Source: Blepharisma japonicum (Eukaryota > Ciliophora > Heterotrichea > Heterotrichida > Blepharismidae). Taken from it: DNA of 64,000 nt. The DNA lies in the NCBI GenBank assembly GCA_949751835.1, contig CATKHK010000120.1, positions 46,072-110,071 on the forward strand. The letters run 5' to 3'. Shown here one piece after another: positions 22,305 to 30,387 of the stretch; position 1 is the stretch's first letter; each line of letters begins with the position of its first letter. The notes under the pieces were generated by a model. That model made no database searches. It had not been told where the DNA came from and saw only the letters and a program-made list of their open reading frames with translations. Made by a program: the position numbers and the translations under genes.

Positions 22305-22885
22305 ATGACGGTGGTGCATATGAATGCACATGGACTTAGGCAAAAAAAAGAACAAATTGAAAAAATGATAGCAGAACTTGAAGTAGATATACTTGCCATG
22401 AGCGAAACCCATTACCCCACAAGCGACACTCTCCCAAAAATAGAGGGATACAGCTGGCACCATAATGCAGGAACTGACAGAAGTGCAGGAATTGGTTTTC
22501 TATACAAACGGGAGCTTATCATAGAAGAATGTGTAAACTTCACCGAAGGCAGAATAGCAGAGTTAACTGTAGGTAATTTCGCAATTGTATAGGCGTACTC
22601 ACCTGTTGAAGGAGATTTTGAAGCAATAGACCCATCCTATGATGGACTGAATAATGCATAGGCATGAGCAAGAACTAAAGGTTGGGATTTGATAGTGCTA
22701 GGAGATTTCAATGCCCACATTATGGATTGATTCAAAGGATACAAACAAAAACGGAACAGAATTGAAGAACTTCTGCATGGAATGAGGCCTGGACATGCAA
22801 TACATGAATCAGCCTACACACCTACACTCAAGCGGGTCCACCTTCTGTCTTGACTACTGTGCGGTGGATATGCAGAGCAGAAAGC
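22305..22885 (+). pseudogene. LINE ORF2, N-terminal endonuclease (EEP) domain, broken
   Basis: Starts ATG 22305 directly after ORF1. Endonuclease/exonuclease/phosphatase signatures: MNAHGLRQKKEQIEKMIAEL, DILAMSETHYP (catalytic Glu of the SETH motif), LIVLGDFNAHIMDW (GDFNAH), and after a frame change TELKNFCMEWGLDMQYMNQP and STFCLDYCAV. Two TAG codons (22590-22592 and near 22660) and a frameshift near 22740 interrupt it. In an active element this domain nicks target DNA to prime reverse transcription. Confidence 0.75.
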
Positions 22886-24251
22886 TTGGAAAACAATGTT
22901 GAAAGAGTCTATAAGTGAGATTGAGTTTAGGAAGTCAATATATAGACTAGGAACGGAGACCCCTAGTACAACAGAATTATTTAGATGGCTAATGCAGGGT
23001 GCTAAGGCAGTCTATATGCCCACCTACGTGCTCATGAATTCGGATAAGCATCTGGCAATAGGATCTATTCACAGGCTTCAAGCAGGCTTCAACAGCAGCA
23101 ATGGCTGCGCTTATAAAAGACACCTGACCAAAAACTCAATGTGTGGCACATGCTCAGTGATTGAGACGGAGGAACACATGCTTGTATGATGCCCGATCTA
23201 TAAGTCTCATAGAAACGAACTGATAAACAATTTGGTAGAGGTTATAAAAGGAAATGCACTAAAAAAGGAAGTGAGGATTGCTTCGCTAATGCTGGATGGA
23301 GCGCAACAAGTGATTGTTCAGGCTATGCAGATACATGATATACAGATGCAAGACATGCAACTGCATACTGCTCAGATGCAGGACTGGCAGGACATGCAGA
23401 TACAAGAGCTACAGAATGCACCGGCACAGGATCTACATGATATGCAGATACAGGAACAACATGGTACACATGTGCAGAAGCTGCATGATTTACAATTTCA
23501 TAACATGCAATTACTTGACCAAGCACATGTACCATAAGACTTGCAAATACAGGACCTACATGCTAAGCAATTACAAGAACTACACAGAATGCAAATACAG
23601 GAGCTACATGAAATGCAGCTACAGGAGCAACATGCTATGCAATTGCAAGATCTACACAGATTACAAATAATGGCGCAACATGAGATACAAGCACAAGCCC
23701 AGGTTCGACAATTACAGGATATGCTCATGAGTGACATGCACATACAGGGCAAATACTTACAGAGTGTACAACTACACAAGATGCAGGATGCACGTGCACA
23801 GGTGGTGGAACAGACCAGATTACAAGAAGTGGGAATTCTCGGTAGTGCACTGATGAATGAGCTGATGGATGGTATAACCCAGACTGAACTGATACAGGAT
23901 ACACATCATGACATATCGGTGCAAGATACACCCATGACTGTACTACACAGGGAACAACTTGAAGAGCTCCAAAGGGCAATACTGGGATTAGGCAAAAACC
24001 AAGAGGCGTTGGATCAGGAGGATTATGGTATCACATTACTAGATATTATACTGTATAGCTGGAAATTTGAACAGATGCTGCACAGGCGGAAGACTGAAGG
24101 TAGATTGGAGCTGGCGCAAGAGATGGACTGACAAATCAAAAAGTTCCACAATGAGTTACTGGTGCAGAGGGCGATCAATTATGAAAAGCTTGTAGAAAAG
24201 AGGGAAGACAGAAAGATGACACAGACTAGGATAACTAGATGATTTAAATAA
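22873..24251 (+). pseudogene. LINE ORF2, C-terminal region: post-RT segment, CCHC motif and octapeptide repeats
   Basis: One frame from about 22873 (KAWKTMLKESISEIEFRKS) to TAA 24249-24251, with a single in-frame TAA at 23535-23537 and TGA-Trp codons (MLVWCPIY, EMDWQIKK). The first part is the region that follows reverse transcriptase in LINEs (IHRLQAGFNSSNGCAYKRHL) with the conserved zinc motif CGTCSVIETEEHMLVWC (C-x2-C-x7-H-x4-C). From ~23320 to ~23750 it becomes an unusual Gln/Met/His-rich array of eight-residue units (MQIQELHE, MQLQEQHA, MQLQDLHR). After that it is helical and charged to the end (LEELQRAILGLGKNQ; EKLVEKREDRKMTQTRI). The polymerase domain between endonuclease and this part is absent. 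Confidence 0.7.
23310..23760 (+). repeat. 24-bp (8-codon) imperfect tandem repeat inside LINE ORF2
   Basis: Roughly eighteen imperfect copies of a 24-nt unit encoding variants of [LI/M]-Q-[IL]-Q-[ED]-[LQ]-H-x. Recurrent DNA words are atgcagatac, aggagctaca, agatctacac and catgatatgcag. Conservation of register through the array (Met/Leu, Gln and His at fixed places of each octad) indicates that the repeat expanded as protein-coding sequence. Confidence 0.8.
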
Positions 24252-24270
24252 GATCCTACTGGATCGCATG

Positions 24271-24302
24271 GCCGCAGTTGCGGCTTGATAGGATAATGAT
24301 AA
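24271..24302 (+). other. LINE 3' end: hairpin and short tandem tail
   Basis: Perfect inverted repeat gccgca-gt-tgcggc (24271-24284) followed by cttgataggataatgataa. 3' stem-loops followed by short tandem repeats are a common recognition end for LINE reverse transcriptases that lack poly(A) tails. The tail merges with the target-site duplication at 24303. Confidence 0.6.
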
Positions 24303-24738
24303 TGATTCCTTATAAGTAATTTCTTTTATTTTGCACTGCAAAATTTTATTTTTATATAATTTTAGATAGCTTTGTATTATATCTCCAATAAAAATTTACC
24401 TATTGTATTTTATTTTATCTAAAACATGATGAACGGCTATAGATTTATCTTGTAAACTGTATAAAAGGTATAGCTTCATAATCGTTTATTGAAGAGTTGG
24501 CAATATTATCAGAATATCTTTGCAATTTACTTAATTTTTTAGTAAGATCATTGTTATAACCTTCTTTAAGATCCTCCATGCCAGCAAGACTCTTTATCTT
24601 CGTTGCCAATTTTTTGTTTTCTTTCGAAATTTTTGAAATAGTTTCTTGTTTCATCTGAATTTCCTTTAAAATTTGTTGTTTTTTCTCATAAAATTCCATA
24701 CATTTCTTTTCAATATTTTTATTCAAACAATTTATCAT
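24303..24738 (-). pseudogene. 5' half of disrupted coiled-coil gene, copy B
   Basis: Starts with the same ATG and protein as the intact gene (MINCLNKNIEKKCMEFYEKK, ATG 24738) for about 75 residues, lacks 18 nt around the ILPTNSS-equivalent position, and then meets ~120 bp of extra AT-rich DNA (about 24349-24469) that ends the frame (97 aa, ...AIPFIQFTR). The retrotransposon lies beyond. It could still give a short coiled-coil peptide but not the full protein. 22 bp separate its ATG from that of importin copy B, as in unit A. Confidence 0.8.
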
Positions 24739-24760
24739 ATCTTCAGTATATTACTAAATA

Positions 24761-27619
24761 ATGGATGAATCAATTATCATAGAAGCCTTTAAAGCCAGTT
24801 TGCAGTTAAATAATGAGCCTAATCAAAATGTTCAAGCATTAATTTCCTCAATCCAAACATCAATAGATGGTCTTATCCCTAAACTAATGAATATTGCTTT
24901 AAGCGACAGCCCTATTGAGATTAGACAGCTAGCCGCAACCTATATTAAAAATCTCACAAAAATCTGAGAAGACTCAAAGCGAGAAACTCCTCTCCCGCCT
25001 GCTGACAAAATATTTTTACAAACAAATATCATAAAATGCTTAAAGTTTTCTATTCCTGTACAGATTAGTTCTCAATTTAAAGAAATTATTCCTAAAATAG
25101 CTAGAGCAGACTTTCTGTGGGAAGTAATACTTCAGCAAATTGATGAGGCCTTAGAGTCAGAAATTGACCAAATTTATGCTGGACTTACAGTGGTTCATCA
25201 AGTAGCCAAGGCTTATCAGTATGATATGTATGAGTATCGAAAAGATATTGATCTTTTTTTGGGTAAAGTTTTTGGAAAATTAGATAAGCTTTTAGAAGCA
25301 TTTCTAAATGATTGTAATGCAGATATTTATTGGTATATTTCATTAATTCTCAAAATATACTATTCAGCTAGTTTTAGGATGAGATATCAGCAGAACATTT
25401 TATCAGTTCTGCAGCTAGACTTATTGTTTGGTAAACTGAAAAATATTTTAGAAATTAGCTTAGGAAGCTTAGAAACACAAGCCGAAAACGAAGAAGATGC
25501 TAAGTCAAGAGATTTACACCCTCACTGGATATGCAAAAGAAAAGCTGCTCAAATTTTGTGCCATATTTTGAGATTCTATTTTAAGACTGACCAAGGTATC
25601 AATAAATCAACTAGTGAGCATTTCCAGAGTCACTGGGCAAATCCATTATTATCAGCAGTTTTAGCCTTATTATATAAGAAGCCTGTATGCTACATACCAG
25701 AGAAGGTGATTAAATATTTATTGGACTGCTTGATTGGAGCAATTAAATTAAAAGATGCAGAAAAAATAATAAAAATGCCTCCTGCGCCTAATGGAAAGTT
25801 TGCTGTTCCAGCCTTGATTTCTGATATAATTATTCCAGTTTTATACCGAACTAGATCAGAAGAGCTGGCTTGGCAAGAAAATCCTGCTGAATTCTTAAAG
25901 AATGAAAAAGACTTTAAAATTGAAATTTGCTCTGCAAAAGGTTCTGCAATTAACCTTTTAGAGGTAATTTGTAACGAAGGTAGTCTAGAATTATTTTTAG
26001 ACTACATTACTGTAGAGCTGCAAACAAATTCTCAAATGCTTCATAAAGAAGCAATTTTATTTGCATTAGGATCGATCTCCCAGATTTTACAGAAAAAAAA
26101 AGATTTATCAGAAAATATCCAGAATCTACTTAGAGTGTATGTGCTTCCGGAATGTGACAGTCCTATACGGCTTCTAAGAGCTCGTGCTTGCTGGATTTTA
26201 GGTCAATTTTCTTCATTTTTAGCAAAAGATCAAGAAAACATGCTTTTTGCATTTGAAAAAATCTCCCAAATGATGTTAGATTCAGATCTCCCTGTAAGAT
26301 TTGAAGCAGCTCTTGCATTTCCTAAAACTTTAGAATGGGAAACTATTCATGAAAAGCTATCAGGTTGTACCAATAATATTATTGAAGTTTATCTTAAACT
26401 TATGAGTGAAATTGACAATATAGACCTTATTGATGCGTTAGCAGTAATTGTTGAAAAATTTCAAGCTGAAATTACAAATTATGCCGCTGAATTTCTTAAG
26501 CATTTGCTTCCATTTTTTTTTAAAATAACAAAAAAAATAGAGAGCGAAGATGAGGATGAAGCTCCAATTGTAGGAGCATCGATTTTGAAAATTATTGATA
26601 AACTTGTTAGTTATCTTGAAAACAAGCCACAAGATTTATTAGATGCGTCTCATTTGCTGGTGCCTGTTTTTGATTATTGTTTGTCTATTAATGGAGAAGA
26701 TTTTATATGTGATGCAGCAATTCTGCTGGCAATGCTACTTCATTTTTCACCAAATAACTTTTTACCGCATTTATTTCCATTTGCGAGATGTATAAGAGCA
26801 TCTTTACTGGGAGAAGGTAATATACCACCATATGGGCTGAATAATAGCATTGAGTTATTTTCTCCTATAGCAAATTTCATATCAAAATATCCCCTGCTCA
26901 CTGAAAGTAATCTTGATTTATTCCTTTCAATAGGTCTTGATCTATCAAAAGCTGAGCATCAAGAAATCCAAATTTTAATGACGGGCTGCAAAATTCTGAT
27001 TGTTCTTTTAGAAAATCTCAAAGGCTCTCTGGATCAAAACATCCCTGCGATTATTAATCAAGTTCATCGCTTTTATGAACTCTCAGTCAATAAATGCATA
27101 ATAGCTAAGGCTTCTGAAGTAATTTGCATTTCATTGTGGAATAACCCTATAACAACTATCCAGACTTTTCAAAATACCAATAGATTAAAAAATTTTTGGA
27201 ACTTTTGCTTTGGATACTTGGGGCAATATCAAGAAAGTTTGGCCAAAAAATATGCAATTTTAGGGCTATCGTCTGTAATCTCGATTTATAAAGACCTGCC
27301 TTCTTTTTTTAGTAAAAAAATGCCAGAATTGCTACAGAAGATACTAGAGTTATGAAAAAATATTGATGAAGATGTTGTGATGGATGAGAGATCTGATGAA
27401 GAAGATGACACCAAAATGGACGAAGAATTTGATGATTGAGAAAATGAGAATATTGAGTTTGGAGATTTATACAGTTCACCAATAGAAAGTCTTGAAATTA
27501 GAGAATACCTCAAAAATATTTTCTTGAATTTTTCGATATTATACCCAGACATCTACTCAGAAGCTTGCGAAATATTGACAGAAGAGGATATATCAGTTTT
27601 AAATCAAATTATAAGCTAG
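24761..27619 (+). CDS. Importin-beta family nuclear transport receptor (IPO7/IPO8-like), copy B
   Basis: 952 aa, exactly as long as copy A, ATG 24761 to TAG 27617-27619, intact when TGA is read as Trp. Same importin-N domain and HEAT-like array. Amino-acid differences are scattered and mostly mild (for example N19E and N50S near the N-terminus; QQLNLWLEK of copy A corresponds to LQLDLLFGK here), which suggests that both copies have been kept under protein-level constraint. Its upstream partner gene (coiled coil) is destroyed, so its 22-bp upstream spacer now serves mainly this gene. Confidence 0.85.
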
Positions 27620-27740
27620 CTATTTAGCATTGATCTCACTCAATATAAAAGGATAAATATAATTTTTTATCAAAATTCCCCATAAATCTTAACTCTTTCA
27701 CTGTTTATCCCAAATTTCATTTCTGAATGAGATATAAAAT

Positions 27741-28211
27741 ATGGGTCTGTTGAACAATAAAGAAGTCCTCCTCAAAGTTTTTATAGTTTTTTCTGGTCTT
27801 CTCGTATTTTTAACTGGTGTCACAAATATTTTTGAAGTAGGATCTTATACACCAACTCTTGTATGTTTTTACCTTATGTAAACTTTATTCAGAATCTGTT
27901 CAATCATAGTAGTGGCAGGCGAAATTTCTCCTTATATCTTAGAAAACTACATCCTCCAGATCTTCCCATTTCTATCACAAACACTAGGAAAAGGAGTCTT
28001 TTATATCATGATTTCCACTTTTTGTTTTGGCTCAGAAATGAGTGGAATCGGACTTGCAGCAGGGATCACATTTTTAATTTCAGGAATTGCCACTATTACT
28101 TTTGGCAGAATGAAGCCTCAGCAGACGCAGCAGCCAGAAGGGTATAGCATGGAGCCAACATTTATGGGTCAAACACAAGGGTATCAGCCACCAAACAAAG
28201 TTGGGATTTAA
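27741..28211 (+). CDS. COPI-associated membrane protein (TVP15-like), complete copy
   Basis: Two exons with a 15-nt intron at 27878-27892 (GTAAACTTTATTCAG); 151 aa. Four hydrophobic segments: ~12-32 (VFIVFSGLLVFLTGVTNIF), ~43-57 (CFYLIICSIIVVAGE), ~75-90 (GVFYIMISTFCFG) and ~97-115 (GLAAGITFLISGIATITFG), then a Gln/Pro-rich cytosolic tail. This layout and 'ILENYILQIFPFLSQTLGKGVFYI' resemble the COPI-associated/TVP15 family of Golgi membrane proteins ('..P.l..plGRglfyif.G'). Splicing is required to enter the second segment. The duplicate at 20687 is broken. Confidence 0.75.
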
Positions 28212-28336
28212 CTAATGACTTCATTTATACTGAATTTTATATAAAAATATTATTTAAAATATACCAAAAACTATAAAAACTATGATTTTGTGAAAAAATT
28301 TATAAATAATTGGCCAAATCGTATAAATTTTTAATT

Positions 28337-29116
28337 ATGGCAATAACTGTATGCTGCTTGAGAACAGGATGGTGGTGGGCTTTCCATATCCTTTTGCTTT
28401 TGATGGTAATGACTCTAGAAATCGCATCGTTAGGGGTTACTAGATGGTTTAAACAAGGAGATGAGCCAGAAACTGATTGGGAAGGAGGCTTACTGGGTCC
28501 AACGCCTGATTCAAACTACTTTTCAGACGCACTACCTTATTCAAATAGATGGGACCGCTGCAACGATGGCTCAGTTACTGGGCAAGATGGGCTCTGCGAG
28601 ATGTGGCACAGTCTTTGGGCGGCTGGAGTAATTTATATTCTTTTCGAGACAATCTCATTGTTTTTCATCTCAGCCACGATTTTTGTCCTAATTTTAGACA
28701 TGTGCAGAGAAACACGATCCCTCTGACTTTCAGTGGTCTTCATTTGGAATGTTTTGGCCTGGCACTTCTTTGCATTCGTCATTTGGTCAGGACTTGCCAT
28801 CATGTTCTGGGACGAGGATTGTAAAAGCTTAACCTGGGACCATGGTCAAAGCCAAGCTAGAGTTTGTGCAAAAGAAGGCCCAGCTATCTCTTTGGCTTGT
28901 GTTTTATTCATCCCATTTGTCGCTTTACTCCATACCCTTGTATATCTAGCTGCGAAAAAACAGCGGCTACAGGAGACTGATGGAGAATTCCCAATGACAA
29001 CTAAAGGCGCAGAATCAGACAGAATGGCCTCAGATAACCGATTTGAAGTGGAAAATGAGCATCATCACCACCATCATCATCGCAATCATAAAACTAAGGA
29101 CGCAAACCAAGAATAA
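28337..29116 (+). CDS. Four-transmembrane protein with His-rich C-tail, 259 aa
   Basis: ATG 28337 (MAITVCCLRTGWWWAFHILLLLM) is preferred over an upstream TTG frame opening. One TGA-Trp (TRSLWLSVVF). Hydrophobic segments near ~10-33, ~95-120 (WAAGVIYILFETISLFFISATIFVLIL), ~130-155 (LSVVFIWNVLAWHFFAFVIWSGL) and ~185-205 (ISLACVLFIPFVALLHTLVYL). The extracytosolic loops have tryptophans and cysteines (RWDRCNDGSVTGQDGLCEMWH), a claudin/tetraspan-like pattern. The tail ends with a run of histidines (EHHHHHHHRNH). Function unknown; possibly a plasma-membrane or alveolar protein. Confidence 0.75.
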
Positions 29117-29216
29117 TAATAACTTAAAGATTAGCTTTTATCAGTAAAGTTAATTTTTTATTATAAATATTGCAAAATTAGCCTAAAAATTTAAGTATTT
29201 TCATAAGAAACCAAAA

Positions 29217-30218
29217 ATGGGCGAATTCTTAAATATCATAATACGAACTCTTGACTCTCAAGAATTGTTATTATCAATCACTTCTCTAGCCAGGGTGACG
29301 GAAATCAAATACTTCATAAATCTGCGTGTAGGCATCCCAGTCCACCGCCAAAGACTTATTTTCCAAGGATATCTCCTCAAGGACGAAGAAAGCCTTGAAG
29401 AAATTGGCATTGCCAGCAACGAGACAATCTATTTAGTAGGAAATATTCAAAGAGACGAAGACCCTTTCGCTGCTCTTGCCCAGCTGTCACTATTAAACAA
29501 CTTAAGGTCTCTGAGAAGGCCACGAATCCCTAGAAGAGTCTTGAGCAATGACCAAATTGCAGAGGTTTTAAGGCAAAATTTGTATGTGATCGATGATTTG
29601 ATAAGAAATTATAATAATGACCAAGGAGGAGGCAGGAGAGCGTTTAGAGAAGGACAATGGGTCGATGTGCTAGATACTGTAAACCAATGACTAGATGCAC
29701 AAATTTTACAGCTTAGGACAACAAGGTCAGGAACAAGAGTGCTGGTGCATTATAATGGCTGGCCTGATAGATGAGATGAGTGAATTAATGCAGAGTCGCC
29801 AAGAATAATGCCCTTTAGATCAAAGACAAGACAGGCTAGTGGGTTAGGAATACAGTCCCCAGTCCCGTCAAGTCCTCCTATTATAAGAAAATCAGGAAAT
29901 GAAGATATTTCTACGATGACTCTCCAGACAAGCATTTATGTAGATATTGTGAAAAATTTTATGGAAAAATACTCAGTAATAAAACAGTCATTAAACACTT
30001 TTCAACAAATTGGCCAATTTTTTAATGTTCACAATATAGGAGACCAGCAAGAAGAACTAAAAAATGAGCTAGAAAAATTGAAGATTTATATAGCACCAGT
30101 TATTGACAGAGTAGGAAGAGCAATGACAGATTTAGGACAAGCGTTATCAAGGGAGACCAACGAAGAGTTGAACTTGATTGAAGCATCAGATGATTCTAGC
30201 CCAATGAATTTGTATTAA
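29217..30218 (+). CDS. Ubiquitin-like domain plus Tudor/chromo-barrel-like protein, 333 aa
   Basis: One exon with TGA-Trp codons (NQWLDAQ, PDRWDEWI). Residues ~1-77 are a ubiquitin-like fold (LNIIIRTLDSQELLLSI, VHRQRLIFQGYLLKDEESLEEIGI, TIYLV). Residues ~145-200 (GQWVDVLDTVNQWLDAQILQL, TRVLVHYNGWPDRWDEWI) match the Tudor-knot/chromo-barrel pattern 'W..A.V......v.VHY.GW..R.DEW', known in MOF/MRG-type chromatin proteins. The C-terminal ~100 residues are helical. The fusion suggests a chromatin- or ubiquitin-linked adaptor; no named orthologue is recognised. Confidence 0.75.
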
Positions 30219-30387
30219 TTGGCTTGTACTAACTTTGTTAAAGTTAATTTTTGTCAAAATTTATTCTTGATGTAAATTCCTATTTATTATAATTTTCATA
30301 AATAATTGTTGTCAAAATTAGCGAATTTCTATACATTTTAGTGCCTAAAACAATTTTTATATTTTTACTATTAATTTTAGAGTGTTT

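Larger units (their letters stand above)
21257..24302 (+). mobile_element. Non-LTR (LINE-type) retrotransposon, internally deleted and degenerate
   Basis: About 3.05 kb inserted in the second coiled-coil copy and flanked by a 13-16 bp target-site duplication (tgattccttatgagta 21241-21256; tgattccttataagta 24303-24318; pre-insertion form at 17351-17366 is tgactccttatcagta). It has no LTRs, a 5' region richer in GC than its surroundings, an ORF1-like frame ending in a zinc-knuckle-like motif, an ORF2 with an apurinic-type endonuclease domain, and a C-terminal CCHC motif. The reverse transcriptase is missing, apparently by deletion near 22,880. The 3' end has a perfect 6-bp hairpin (24271-24284, gccgcagttgcggc) and a short (gataat)n-like tail. 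Frameshifts and stops make it non-autonomous and probably dead. Confidence 0.85.
21026..27961. repeat. Tandem segmental duplication, unit B (with retrotransposon insertion)
   Basis: Second unit of the duplication: coiled-coil remnant (21026-21256), LINE (21257-24302), rest of the coiled-coil remnant (24303-24738), importin copy B, and COPI-associated gene, which here continues beyond the duplicated part to its complete 3' end. Coding substitutions and a further ~120-bp length difference near 24350-24469 separate it from unit A. Confidence 0.9.

Noticed and set aside
21912-22463. 183-aa antisense frame across the LINE (MVPAVSLYFWESVACG...)
   Set aside because: It is the mirror of the ORF1/ORF2 coding strand, with a skewed Ser/Phe/Leu composition and no domain; the plus strand carries recognisable gag-like and endonuclease motifs.
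23310-23760. Possible CRISPR-like or satellite array
   Set aside because: The 24-bp repeats are contiguous without spacers, diverged and in coding phase within the LINE ORF2 frame; the organism is a eukaryote.
28310-28336. N-terminal extension of the tetraspan gene from TTG 28310
   Set aside because: TTG is not a credible start in a ciliate; ATG 28337 begins the protein cleanly.
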